Shown piece after piece: positions 31,543-40,649 of a DNA stretch of 64,000 nucleotides (the first letter of the stretch is position 1; every line of letters begins with the position of its first letter). The DNA lies in NCBI GenBank assembly GCA_913061185.1, contig CAJXTI010000009.1:24936-88935 (forward strand). The letters run 5' to 3'. Source of the stretch: an uncultured Oceanobacter sp. Lineage in GTDB: Bacteria; Pseudomonadota; Gammaproteobacteria; Pseudomonadales; Oceanobacteraceae. A program made the position numbers and the translations under genes. Below the pieces are notes generated by a model. It worked only from the letters and a program-made list of their open reading frames with translations, was not told the DNA's origin and did not search any database.

Positions 31543-31746
31543 TTATTGTGGTGTCAGCTCAAGTAGGTCGCCTACCTGGCATTCAAACAGCAGGCACAGC
31601 TTCTCAATGGCTTCCAGATCGACTTTCTGGGCCGTTTCCTTATAAAGCAGGGTCACCGTGGCGCGGCTCAAGTCCGTTTCTCTGGCAACGTCGGCAATAC
31701 GCATCTTGTGTTCGCCCATCATGCGGGCAAGATGGCAGCGGATCAT
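31543..31746 (-). CDS. Small Xre-family HTH regulator (R-M controller-like)
   Basis: A 67-aa single helix-turn-helix domain of the Cro/C1 (YozG-like) type: HLARMMGEHKMRIADVARET, DLSRATVTLLYKE as the recognition helix, then LEAIEKLCLLFECQVGDLLE. There is no other domain. It lies 122 bp upstream of hsdM on the same strand, the position of a controller gene that times methylase and endonuclease expression. That role is inferred from position. Confidence 0.85.
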   Translation of the reverse strand: MIRCHLARMMGEHKMRIADVARETDLSRATVTLLYKETAQKVDLEAIEKLCLLFECQVGDLLELTPQ

Positions 31747-31983
31747 GGCTTTACCTTTAGCAGTTTGGTTTTAGAAGTAACACCGAAGCATACCACTAAT
31801 TTTAAGTTTATGTATCATTTTGTGAGTTAAAATCAAACTATTTAAGGCTGAAAGACCCCTGACTTTGCTCACTGGCAATTGAGCACGGAGCCGTTGGTTT
31901 TCTAAGGCAATCTCCAGAATGCATGCCTGAGCGTCTAGCAATTGGCTTAGCGCCTTATCGCGCTGCACCTCCAGTGCCTTCTG

Positions 31984-32541
31984 GTGCAAGGGCTCTTGCC
32001 GGGTAAACAACCTTTCTACAAGCTGGCATCCAATGGCATCAGTACCCAGATGCTGCGCAATATGGTGCAGCAACTGGGTTACTCAAATACTCATTTTGGT
32101 GCAGCCGATACCGAGGGACAGGCACTGCAACAGGCATTGGCGGCGTTATTACAACCCGCGCTGAATCTGCAACAACCAGCGCCTTCGTCGCTACGCGCCC
32201 TGGCAGAACAGCACATTATCCGCCTGTTGCAGGATCACCAGTTATCGCCGGAACGACTGGCCGATGAAATGAACATTTCCCGTCGCACGCTGTATCGTTT
32301 GTTTGAATCGGAAGGTAGCAGCATCTCGCACCATATCCTGCTGCTGAGACTGGATCGCTGTAGCGCAGAACTGGAGTGCCAGGAAGACTCTGCACTGTCG
32401 ATTACCGACATTGCTTTCAAGTGGGGGTTTTCAGATGTGTCGCAATTTTCGCGCGCATTCAAACGCCAACGGGGCGTCTCACCGAGGGAGTATCGCCAAC
32501 AATTACGTCAACCGGGCCTCCTGCCCGTTTTTTCTGTTTAA
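31984..32541 (+). pseudogene. 5'-truncated AraC-family transcriptional regulator
   Basis: The frame from GTG at 31984 gives 185 aa. The C-terminal 100 residues are a full AraC/XylS DNA-binding domain: LADEMNISRRTLYRLFESEG (first HTH), SITDIAFKWGFSDVSQFSRAFKRQRGVSPREYR (split over the second HTH). In front are only about 85 residues (LASNGISTQMLRNMVQQLGY and a Gln/Ala/Leu linker), where relatives have a 180-200 residue sensor domain. An in-frame TAG at 31968-31970-31950 region (at 31948) and no family-like start upstream show that the 5' part is gone. The break lies next to the restriction island, so insertion or deletion there probably removed it. Confidence 0.65.
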
Positions 32542-32588
32542 GGCGCAGAGTAAACCGCTGACTGACAGCCCCATAATCCCGTCTGACG

Positions 32589-33764
32589 TCAGACGTTACT
32601 GTGCAGCCAGTGTTTATCCAGCGCAGCGATACCGGTACAGCCCATCAGGTTCAGACATCGAACCAGCTCTTGATCCAGAATATCCAGCACCCGGCCCGCA
32701 CCAGAGGCACCGCCAGCGGCAACGCCATACAGCGTGGCGCGAGCCAGCAACACCCCTTCCGCACCCAGCGCCAGCGCCTTGACGATATCCGCACCGCGCC
32801 GAATACCACTGTCCAGCAACAGGCTGATTTTCCCTTTTGCCAGCGGGGCGATACGCGCCAGCGCTTCCAGGCTGGAACAGACCCCGTCCAGTTGACGGCC
32901 ACCGTGATTACTGATCACCAGTCCATCCAGACCCAAGGCGATCGCCGCCAGGGCATCGTCTGGATGCATGACTCCTTTGAGGATTATTTTACCGGGCCAG
33001 CGGGCACGAATGGCTGCCAGTCGAGTCCAGTCGAGTCGGGTATCCAGTTGCTCCGCAATAAATTGCATGGCCCCCAGCGCGGTGCGTTCGCCCTCGGGTA
33101 AATAAGGATCCAGGTTCCCCATGGTCGGCAATCCGCCGGGCACCATCACCCGCCACAACCAGCCCGGATGCGCTAGCACATCCAGCTTGTTGCGCAAGGT
33201 CAGATCACGCGGACTGGCAAAATTGCGCCGATCCCATTCACGATTCCCCACCACCAGCGCATCACTGGTGACCACCAGCGTTGAGCAGCCGCTACGAATG
33301 GCACGATCCAGTAAATCTTTTTCCAGCTCCGGGGCTTTCAGTGCGTACAGCTGAAACCAGAGATCGACGTCCGGCACCTGCGCCCGAACATCTTCCATGG
33401 AAGCATTGGCAACCGTACTGAGGGTAAAGGGAATGCCCTGTGCAGCAGCAGTCCGTGCCAGTTCGATATCGGCACCGGGCCATAACATGCCGTTAAAACC
33501 ACTGGGACCAATAGCCATCGGCAAGCGGCTGGGAGTGCCCACCAAAGTGGTTGCCAGTTCCGGTGGATCATTAGGCACCAGCGTCCGGCCTTGCAGCTCA
33601 TAACGGCTGAAGATCGCCCGATTACGCTGCAGGGTCATTTCGTCTTCCGCCCCGCCCTGCAGGTATTCCCAGGCAAAACCCGGCAGCCGATGGCGCGCCA
33701 GGTTGGCCATTTCAGCAACACTGAGAATACGTTGCATATCGCAACCACGGTAATATCGTCGCAT
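32589..33764 (-). CDS. FMN-dependent alpha-hydroxyacid oxidase/dehydrogenase
   Basis: A 391-aa enzyme of the lactate/mandelate/glycolate oxidase family. It begins near FAWEYLQGGAEDEMTLQRN. FMN and substrate motifs are visible: PSGFNGMLWPGADIELARTA, PFTLSTVANASMEDV, the Lys of IILKGVMHPDDA, the catalytic His in ISNHGGRQLDG, then LLDSGIRRGADIVKALALGA with the phosphate-binding Gly/Arg. It converts a 2-hydroxyacid to a 2-oxoacid. It is the distal minus-strand member of the catabolic island. Mandelate-like or indole-lactate-like substrates are plausible but not shown. The start at 33764 has AGGAAAC at suitable spacing. Confidence 0.85.
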   Translation of the reverse strand: MRRYYRGCDMQRILSVAEMANLARHRLPGFAWEYLQGGAEDEMTLQRNRAIFSRYELQGRTLVPNDPPELATTLVGTPSRLPMAIGPSGFNGMLWPGADIELARTAAAQGIPFTLSTVANASMEDVRAQVPDVDLWFQLYALKAPELEKDLLDRAIRSGCSTLVVTSDALVVGNREWDRRNFASPRDLTLRNKLDVLAHPGWLWRVMVPGGLPTMGNLDPYLPEGERTALGAMQFIAEQLDTRLDWTRLAAIRARWPGKIILKGVMHPDDALAAIALGLDGLVISNHGGRQLDGVCSSLEALARIAPLAKGKISLLLDSGIRRGADIVKALALGAEGVLLARATLYGVAAGGASGAGRVLDILDQELVRCLNLMGCTGIAALDKHWLHSNV

Positions 33765-33878
33765 ATCCGGTTTCCTGTCTGTCTGGTTGCACCATCAACC
33801 CGCTGCGCCATCCATTATCGGTTACAGCGGTTGCGTTCTTTTCTTTATCAACGCCCGGCGGATGATTTGCAACGTCGG

Positions 33879-34865
33879 CTACTGCGTTGCTAGCCGCGCC
33901 GCAGACACCGGCTCTTCAAGTTTGAAAACCTGCGTAAAAAACTGCGGCAGCTTGAGACGTACATCGTTTGCAGCGGCGGCGTTATAAGCCCACGGCCCCG
34001 CTGGCTGGACACAGTCGTCTTCCATACGGAATACCCTGCCGGTTTCCTGATTCAGCAAGATACCCTTGACCCCCTCGCGGATCGTACAGCCGCGTAACGA
34101 ATGCTCCAAACCGCTTCGAACCTTGTCCGACCGGATCAGATCAAACGCGTGTCCAGCATCTGGATAACTGGTGATCTGAATATTGCCACCCGTCCCGGCA
34201 CTACGACTGACGTAATGACGGCAGTTGTCGGCAGCATTCACCTGGTCGTCTGCGCCATGGTAGATCCGGATCGGAGCCTCGATCAGCACCTCATCTTCAC
34301 GGTACTGAAAGCTGCAATCCGGATAAAACGAGGCAATCGCAGCAAACGACAGATCCGCCTGGCCATACAAGGATTGCATGCGCTTCATGCCAGCATACAA
34401 GGCAGCCTGACCGGATTGAGTGAAGCCGATCAGACCGATACGCTTGCGGTCGATACCAGGGTGTTGTGCCAGCTGTGCAAGAGCAGCATAGGCATCCCGA
34501 ATCAGCGCCATCCGACGCAGGCTGGAGCTGGATTCGATCCGACCGTTGGTACTGTCGACCATAAAGGTGCCAATACCGCGCTGGTTCAGCAGCTCAACCC
34601 AGTCTTGCAGTTCATAGGTGTAACCACTGGCACCGTACAACAGAATAACCACCGGATTATTTTTACCCGCTGGTAGTTTCAGAGCACCAACAATACCGGC
34701 ACTCTCACCGCCCTTGCCGCGCAGCAATTGCTGGTCGGACATGGTAACGGTGTTGAACGTTATTATCTGGGAAGAAACCGCTGCCCGGACACTGGTCGCA
34801 GATAAAAACAACCAGCCCAGCAGTACTGCAAGCAAGCATAAACGCCTGGTAATTAACATAATCAT
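33879..34865 (-). CDS. Exported alpha/beta-hydrolase of the dienelactone hydrolase group
   Basis: A 328-aa protein with a signal peptide (RLCLLAVLLGWLFLSATSVRA), so probably periplasmic. The hydrolase fold is visible as VVILLYGASGYTYELQDWV, the nucleophile elbow GLIGFTQSGQAALYAGM near residue 148, the acid in RIYHGADDQVNA near 227 and His in DAGHAFDLI near 255. The elbow reads G-F-T-Q-S, where the usual form is G-x-S-x-G, so Thr sits in the nucleophile position. It lies between the porin and the alpha-hydroxyacid oxidase in the catabolic island. The substrate is unknown, and activity is uncertain because of the Thr. Confidence 0.7.
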   Translation of the reverse strand: MIMLITRRLCLLAVLLGWLFLSATSVRAAVSSQIITFNTVTMSDQQLLRGKGGESAGIVGALKLPAGKNNPVVILLYGASGYTYELQDWVELLNQRGIGTFMVDSTNGRIESSSSLRRMALIRDAYAALAQLAQHPGIDRKRIGLIGFTQSGQAALYAGMKRMQSLYGQADLSFAAIASFYPDCSFQYREDEVLIEAPIRIYHGADDQVNAADNCRHYVSRSAGTGGNIQITSYPDAGHAFDLIRSDKVRSGLEHSLRGCTIREGVKGILLNQETGRVFRMEDDCVQPAGPWAYNAAAANDVRLKLPQFFTQVFKLEEPVSAARLATQ

Positions 34866-34922
34866 AGCTGTTCACCACCGTCGGGCTGCCTCTGATTGCC
34901 ATCGACAGCCCGACGTCAAGAC

Positions 34923-36149
34923 TCAGAAGTTAACGGTATAAGTGGTAGTGACGCGATATTCATCGTACCCAGAGGTAAAGCTGCGATCGATAAAGTTGCC
35001 ACGCACATCAAAGGTCAGGCCCTTGAGTGATCCTTGCTGCAAGCTATAGGTCACATACAGGTTCTTCTCGGTTTCATTCTCGTCCGTCAGGCCGCCGACA
35101 TCGATATCGGTACCCTTGATCATGCGCGCGAAAATCTTCAGGCCGGGCAAGGTGTCTTTGGCGTTATACATGTACACCAGACCCAGTGATTTTTCGTCCG
35201 GGCGCACAAACGCCAGGTTCGACCACTGCACCAGATATGGCTGCGGGATATAACCATTGAGGGTCGGGAAGAACTTGTCGTTGTTCATCTTCTGATAGTT
35301 AATCATCACCGCGTGATTACCCATGCTCAACGACTCTCGTACACCAAATGCCTGGGTATCGTATTCGCCATTGCGAGCTTCACCGTCATCGCTGACGCGG
35401 AACAAACGCACGTCGGTGCGCGAACCGACATCACCCAAACGAGTTTTATAGGTCAGACCAGCATACTGCTGCTTGTAGTAGTCGTTGAGCTTGCCCAGAA
35501 AGTAGGTGACATTCAGCGCCGTGGTGACGTCATAACTGGCACCCAAAAAGTCCAGGCCATCGGATCGCTTGTCATCGTTGCCACGAAAAATTGACATGCC
35601 TTCCTTGTCCGATGATTCGCGAGTGACGACTTCCCAATAACGACCGGCCGTCAACGCCAGGCCATCAATCTCTTTTGATTGCAGCATCGCACCTTCATAA
35701 ATGGTATCCAGCTGGCGACTGGTATCATCCCAGGCAATCGGCAGGTGTGGTCGATGATCCCCGACGGTCAATTCGGTTTTGGAATATTTTGCCTTGAAGG
35801 TGGCACCGCTGCGGCCGTAGGTATCCGGTGCTTCGCCATCGGCATGAATCGGCACTGAGCCGTCATCACCATCGGCACTGATGATGTACGCCAACTGCGA
35901 AGACGCATCCAGACCAACCTGGATACGGGTATCGGTATACCCGGAGCTGTACTGCAAATCGGCAGCCTGGGACTAGCTGCCCACATCGTCGGCAGCGGTA
36001 TCGTAGCTGCGCGTCAGATAGAAGTTTTTCAGGTCGAGTTTGACCTTGCCATCCGCAACAAAGTCAGCCAATGCGGTTGTTGGCAAGGCCAGCCCCGTCA
36101 AGGCTGACAGTACTATTCCGGTTTTACACAAATTGCACTTCATCATCAT
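34923..36149 (-). pseudogene. OprD-family outer-membrane porin broken by one in-frame amber codon
   Basis: From ATG at 36149 (SD GAAGGAAAC) the frame encodes a signal peptide (KTGIVLSALTGLALPTTALA), then DFVADGKVKLDLKNFYLTRS typical of mature OprD starts, then a TAG stop at 35973-35975 (codon 59). The same frame continues without further stops to 34923 for 349 more codons. That part carries GATFKAKYSKTELTVGDHRP, a run of beta-strand alternation, and a terminal Phe (TTTYTVNF) as in porins. The total, 408 residues, matches OprD. OprD relatives have Trp at the stop site (…SWAQ/EWAQ), so one TGG to TAG change explains it. Its position between hydrolase and iacG suggests substrate uptake for the pathway. 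Confidence 0.85.
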
Positions 36150-36349
36150 TGTTTCCTTCTGCTCTACATTGAGTACCAGTCATACCTGGCGTAACTTGAT
36201 GCCGGCTTGCATGTGCTCACCGGCGTTCTCGCCTGGTAACAAGACGCCATGCGCCCTGTTGCCCCCGTCTACCGACGCAGTCAAATCCATGCTGCGTTCT
36301 TGTTATTGGTTACTCTGGTGCCACGCAAAAAATCATCTGCTGAAGTGAT

Positions 36350-36856
36350 TCAAGCCATGCCGGGCGATACCGACTGTTCATTCAAACGGTGATAAGCACG
36401 GTTGAAATACATCAATCCGGCTTCCGCATTACCGATACGAAGCTCGCTGATACGGCAATAAAAAACGCTGTGGGAGCCCATTTCATGGCTCTCGTGAATA
36501 CGACAATCGAAGTTGACCAGCGCCTGCTCCAGCGCCGGAGCGCCGGTTTCCAGGCAACTCCAATGATGTTTGGCGAAGCGTTGTTCGCTCGTGAGATCGC
36601 GATTGGCAAAATCCCCGGACACATCCAGATGCGCAGAACTCAGCACGTTCACACACAACACGCCGTTGCTTTTGAAGTGATCATGCGCAAAGGAATTGCG
36701 GTTCATGCACACCAGCAAGGTGGGTGGCTCATCTGTCACACTGGTCACGGCGGTGGCGGTAAAACCAAACCGGCCAGCGTCACCATCGGTAGTGATCACA
36801 GTGACGGCACCACCCAGCAGGGACATGCCATTACGAAACAATCGGGTATCAACCAT
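36350..36856 (-). CDS. iacG: Flavin reductase-like protein, IacG type
   Basis: A 168-aa FMN-binding split-barrel protein of the flavin reductase/RutF family that supplies reduced flavin to a partner monooxygenase. Motifs: GGAVTVITTDG near residue 15, FGFTATAVTSVTDEPPTLLV near 30, and SVFYCRISELRI near the end. In iac clusters IacG partners the flavin-dependent IacA. The start at 36856 follows GAGGA with 7-bp spacing. An upstream ATG at 36874 has no such site. It is the last of nine iac-type genes on the minus strand, 28 bp after iacF. Confidence 0.85.
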   Translation of the reverse strand: MVDTRLFRNGMSLLGGAVTVITTDGDAGRFGFTATAVTSVTDEPPTLLVCMNRNSFAHDHFKSNGVLCVNVLSSAHLDVSGDFANRDLTSEQRFAKHHWSCLETGAPALEQALVNFDCRIHESHEMGSHSVFYCRISELRIGNAEAGLMYFNRAYHRLNEQSVSPGMA

Positions 36857-36883
36857 GGGGAATTCCTCAGTCATTCAGCCGGC

Positions 36884-37843
36884 TCAGATATCGAGTACCA
36901 GCCGGGGGGATTTGGCGCGTGAACAACACAACAGCATCTGGTCGTTGTCCTCTTTCTCTTCGTCGGTCAGGAAGACGTCGCGGTGATCCGGGATACCTTC
37001 CAGCACATCGCACAGACAGGTGCCACAAGTGCCCTGCTCACACGACACTTTCACCTTCAGGCCCGCTTCGGTCAGGGCCTGGGCGATGCTCTGGTGCTCA
37101 CCGACGGTGACGCTGAGGTCGCTGGCTGCGGCGTACACTTCAAAGCTGCTGCCGCCGGTTTCAACCTCAACCTGGAAGAATTCTTTATGGATACGCTCAT
37201 CGGCAAAACCCTTGCTGCGGGCAGTCGCCATCACCCACTCCATAAATCCGGCCGGGCCGCAGGTGTACATATGGGTGGTGTTATCGGAGCCAGCGAAGAC
37301 CGCCTCCAGATTCACCCCGACGCCGTCGTGTTCGTCGTCAAAGTGGCAGTGCACCTGCTCGGCAAAGGCGCTGCTGGTGAGGTCATCGATAAACGCGCAG
37401 GAGCTGCGGGAGCGACCGCAGTACCACAGCTCAAACGGCTTGTTGGCGGCGTGCAGGGCATAAGCCATGGCGATCATCGGAGTGATGCCAATGCCGCCAC
37501 CGATCAGAATCGAACGGCCGTCCGTCTGAGCCAACGGAAACAGGTTACGCGGAGCGCTGATTTGCAGTTCGGTGCCTTCAAACAGACGCTCGTGCACAGC
37601 AACAGAGCCACCACGAGAAGCGGGATCTTTTAATACACCCACCCGATAGGCGGAGACGTCAGCCGGGTCGTTACACAGTGAATACTGACGAATCAGATCA
37701 TCACCCAGATGCAAATCGATATGGGCACCGGCGTCAAAACCGGGCAGCGGCTGGCCTTGTGGGTCGACCAGCTCCAGGGTAATAACACCTGGGGTGTGCT
37801 GTTCGCGCTTGCGGACGACGACCGTGAGCAGCTCGTCTGTCAT
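36884..37843 (-). CDS. iacF: Ferredoxin-NAD(P)H reductase of a Rieske dioxygenase, IacF type
   Basis: A 319-aa electron-transfer component of the phthalate-dioxygenase-reductase class, in the order flavin-NAD-[2Fe-2S]. The flavin site is RQYSLCNDP near residue 58. The NAD module begins GGGIGITPMIAMAYAL near 112. The C-terminal plant-type ferredoxin has CEQGTCGTCLC near 266 and a final Cys in MLLCCSRA. It passes electrons from NAD(P)H to the IacC/IacD oxygenase. The start at 37843 follows GGAGAAT. A longer open frame to 37966 lacks family similarity. Confidence 0.9.
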   Translation of the reverse strand: MTDELLTVVVRKREQHTPGVITLELVDPQGQPLPGFDAGAHIDLHLGDDLIRQYSLCNDPADVSAYRVGVLKDPASRGGSVAVHERLFEGTELQISAPRNLFPLAQTDGRSILIGGGIGITPMIAMAYALHAANKPFELWYCGRSRSSCAFIDDLTSSAFAEQVHCHFDDEHDGVGVNLEAVFAGSDNTTHMYTCGPAGFMEWVMATARSKGFADERIHKEFFQVEVETGGSSFEVYAAASDLSVTVGEHQSIAQALTEAGLKVKVSCEQGTCGTCLCDVLEGIPDHRDVFLTDEEKEDNDQMLLCCSRAKSPRLVLDI

Positions 37844-38006
37844 GTGTATTCTCCATCCGGCCACGCCGGCTTTACTGTCGAAATCGTGCGGCTTGGTCGC
37901 AAGAAAAAGCCTTGTTGTGTGGTGTTTCTCGGGCAAGCCCGCGCCTGGGAGTGGCAAGTCAAGCAAGCCACTCTCACGGCTATCAGGTCGGGTTTGAGGC
38001 GATCGT

Positions 38007-38762
38007 TTAGCGCATAAACAAGCCGCCGTTCACATCCCAGGTAGTACCGGTGGTGAAGTAGGCTTGCGGGCTGGCCAGCTGCACGACCACATCGCCAATA
38101 AAATCGGCGTCGCCGAGTTTTCCGACCGGGATGTTGGCCAACAGGCCAGGCAGGCGCTCTGCTGGTACGAGGGCTTTCACCATCGGAGAATCGATCGGGC
38201 CAGGGGCAATGGCGTTGACGGTGACACCGCCGCCAGCAAGTTCTTTGGCGAACACCTTGGTGAGGGTCAGAATGCCGCCCTTGGAGGCCGCATAGTGAGC
38301 ACCGGTACTGGTGCCGCCGTTCTGTCCGGCCAGCGATGACATGTTGATAATGCGGCCATAGCCTTGTTTGGCCATGTAACCGCCCAGCACCTGACAACCG
38401 GCAAAGGTGCCGCCGAGGTTGATATTCACCACCTGGTTAAATTCTTCAAGGGTGATATCCATCACCGGAGTAGCACGGGTGACCGCAGCGTTATTGACCA
38501 GAACCTGCAGGCTACCCCACTGTTCCAGTACCACCGCGAGGGCGCTCTCAAAATCGCATTTGTGAGCGACGTTGAGGGCCACCGCCATCGCTGTTTCACC
38601 ACGGATATCCAGTTCGCTGGCAGCGGCCTGGGCGGCGGCCAGATGAATATCACTCAGCACCACCTTGTAACCAGCGCCATGCAGACGCCGGGCAATATGA
38701 TTGCCCAGCCCCTGGGCAGCACCGGTCACCAGGGCAACCTGAGTCGTTACAGAATCCGTCAT
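38007..38762 (-). CDS. iacE: Short-chain dehydrogenase/reductase, IacE type
   Basis: A 251-aa classical SDR: cofactor motif TGAAQGLGNHIARRL near residue 14, NNAAVTRATP near 90, catalytic Ser in NMSSLAGQNGG near 140, YAASKGG (Tyr-x-x-x-Lys) near 157, and a PG motif AIAPGPIDSPMV. In the indole-3-acetate pathway IacE converts the hydroxylated IacA product towards dioxindole-acetate. This role is taken from the cluster context. It sits between iacD and iacF with a 163-bp gap before iacF that carries no gene. Confidence 0.88.
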   Translation of the reverse strand: MTDSVTTQVALVTGAAQGLGNHIARRLHGAGYKVVLSDIHLAAAQAAASELDIRGETAMAVALNVAHKCDFESALAVVLEQWGSLQVLVNNAAVTRATPVMDITLEEFNQVVNINLGGTFAGCQVLGGYMAKQGYGRIINMSSLAGQNGGTSTGAHYAASKGGILTLTKVFAKELAGGGVTVNAIAPGPIDSPMVKALVPAERLPGLLANIPVGKLGDADFIGDVVVQLASPQAYFTTGTTWDVNGGLFMR

Positions 38763-38794
38763 GGAGTTATCCTTTCGCGGTTACCGATCGATCG

Positions 38795-39277
38795 TTAGAA
38801 AATAAAGCTGACTGTGCGCAAGAAGCCGTCGGCATGCAGCAGCTTCACAACTTTCTGGTCGATATAAAAGCCATCACTGGTGGGCTTCAGGCGGTACTCA
38901 ATGTTGGCCGGGTAAGTCACCAGCTTGCCGTGACGCAGCTCGTTCAGCGTCATGGCACAGCGGACAACCACCTGGTTTTCGTCGGCTTCGAGAACACGAA
39001 TACGGGACATCATGCGCACGGTGTAACCCACCGCATCAGCCGAAACCGATTCACCATTTTCCAGCCGCGCCACTCGCATACGGCGCATGTCGGCGTCGTC
39101 CAGTGCCAGATTCAGGCTGTTGAGATAGTCGCTTTCGTTCAGGTCAGTGGGCACGATATACAGACCGCTATCCGTCCACAGCGACAACCATTCCTGATAG
39201 CCCTTGTGATCCAGCAAATCCGCTTCATAGCCGATAAATTCAGTGACCTTGGCCAGCAACTCGGTATTGGATTTCAT
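38795..39277 (-). CDS. iacD: Aromatic-ring-hydroxylating dioxygenase small subunit, IacD type
   Basis: A 160-aa beta subunit with the SnoaL-like cone-shaped fold: VTEFIGYEADLLDHKGYQEW then LWTDSGLYIVPTDLNESD near residue 30, the Arg-rich strand DADMRRMRVARLENGES, and a C-terminal DGFYIDQKVVKLLHADGFL. It is structural in the alpha3-beta3 oxygenase. It follows iacC by 6 bp, the usual alpha-beta pairing. Confidence 0.88.
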   Translation of the reverse strand: MKSNTELLAKVTEFIGYEADLLDHKGYQEWLSLWTDSGLYIVPTDLNESDYLNSLNLALDDADMRRMRVARLENGESVSADAVGYTVRMMSRIRVLEADENQVVVRCAMTLNELRHGKLVTYPANIEYRLKPTSDGFYIDQKVVKLLHADGFLRTVSFIF

Positions 39278-39283
39278 GATTTA

Positions 39284-40588
39284 TTACTCCCCTGGCTGTG
39301 CGGTTACGCTGGCGGCGGACATGACTTTCTTGTACTGCCGATACGCCGCTCGCATGCCGGTTTCAGAACACACCGCCCCTTGTGGATTACCGTCGGCGGA
39401 AGTCCGCAAGCGGGTCATACCCCGGTTCACCAGAATCCAGCCATCGTTACCCGCCATGGAGCCTTTTTGTACCCGTTCCCAGGCTTCGCCATCGTCCGGC
39501 GTACCAAAGCCCATTGGCCCCTGAAAATGTTCGTGCAGGCGCATACGCTTGCGATTAAAGGCTTGCGGGGCACCGTCGCCACCCAGCGCTACGTGCTGAA
39601 TTTCGGTTTCATTCACACTGACCGGGCGCAACACGCGGAAGAAGGCCATCGAGCAGGAAACGTTCGGGAACAGGTTGAGGTTAAAGCCAGTACCGTGGGC
39701 AGCACGCACCAGTTTTTTTACTTCATCATCGCTTCGGCCTTCGTCACGCAGGGCTTGAGCCAAGGCTTCAAAGCGCGCTGGAATCGGCTGGTCAAGATCC
39801 GCTTCAAGGTCAACCAGCTCCGGGATCATCACCATGACGCTGTGGCCGTGGCCGAGGTCTTCAACAAACCCTTCGCCGTCGAGGAAGTCAAAAATATCCG
39901 CCGTGGCATCATCCAGGGAGCTGACAAATGACTTGTGAACGATCGGAAAATGGTAGGCGTCGGTGGTATTTTCCAGCTGGATTTTCCAGTTACCCGGAAA
40001 GTTGAAGCGGTGCTCACCCAGTACTTTCATCGGATAGCCGCCGCCTTGCTTGGCAAACAGATCAATCCATTTTTTGGCGCCACCAAGAAAGTCGAGCAGA
40101 GGTTCGATGTCGTTGTTAAACGTCGCGAACACCATGCCCTGATAGGTGTCGAAGCGCAGGCTTTCCAGCGACATGTCTTTTTTGTCGAACACGCCGTCGT
40201 ATTCTTCCGGCTTCGGCAATGCCCGTAATGAGCCGTCGAGGCCATAACCCCAGCCATGGTAAGGACAGGTGAGCGCTTTGGTTTTACCCTTGCGGCCTTC
40301 ACACACCGTGGCCCCACGGTGACGGCAGCGGTTTTGCAATACGTGCAGATTACCCTTGCGGTCGCGGGTCAGAATCACCGGATGCCGACCGACAAACGAG
40401 GTTTTGAAGCTGCCCGAGTCTGGCACTTCACTGTCATGCCCGACAAACACCCAGGTGTTGTTGAACACTTTATCCAGTTCTTCTTCGAAGATTGCCGGGT
40501 CGGAGTACAGCGACTTGTGGACGCGTCCTTCTTCGACCATCTCAGCCGCTTTCAGACTGATGTTGGCTAACTCTATCAATTCGCTCAT
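39284..40588 (-). CDS. iacC: Rieske non-haem iron dioxygenase large subunit, IacC type
   Basis: A 434-aa alpha subunit of the aromatic-ring-hydroxylating oxygenase that opens the ring in indole-3-acetate breakdown. The Rieske [2Fe-2S] ligands are CRHRGATVC... and CPYHGWGYG near residues 85-108 (C-x-H then C-x2-H). The catalytic iron site shows NTTDAYHFPIVHKSFV near 205 (two His) plus a downstream Asp-rich part. The family-typical Asp bridging Rieske and iron centres of neighbouring subunits falls in TTDAYH. It is grouped with IacD (beta) and IacF (reductase). Full length and intact. Confidence 0.93.
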   Translation of the reverse strand: MSELIELANISLKAAEMVEEGRVHKSLYSDPAIFEEELDKVFNNTWVFVGHDSEVPDSGSFKTSFVGRHPVILTRDRKGNLHVLQNRCRHRGATVCEGRKGKTKALTCPYHGWGYGLDGSLRALPKPEEYDGVFDKKDMSLESLRFDTYQGMVFATFNNDIEPLLDFLGGAKKWIDLFAKQGGGYPMKVLGEHRFNFPGNWKIQLENTTDAYHFPIVHKSFVSSLDDATADIFDFLDGEGFVEDLGHGHSVMVMIPELVDLEADLDQPIPARFEALAQALRDEGRSDDEVKKLVRAAHGTGFNLNLFPNVSCSMAFFRVLRPVSVNETEIQHVALGGDGAPQAFNRKRMRLHEHFQGPMGFGTPDDGEAWERVQKGSMAGNDGWILVNRGMTRLRTSADGNPQGAVCSETGMRAAYRQYKKVMSAASVTAQPGE

Positions 40589-40649
40589 GGTGCTTGTCTC
40601 TTGTTAATGGCCGGTGTTGGCAGGCAGTCAGGTGAACGGCGGAACCGGG

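Noticed and set aside
31771..32073. 100-codon minus-strand frame with a coiled-coil-like Leu/Gln segment next to the truncated araC
   Set aside because: It half overlaps the AraC-like coding part, has no recognisable domain or convincing start, and no neighbour supports it. A remnant of a mobile-element gene is possible.
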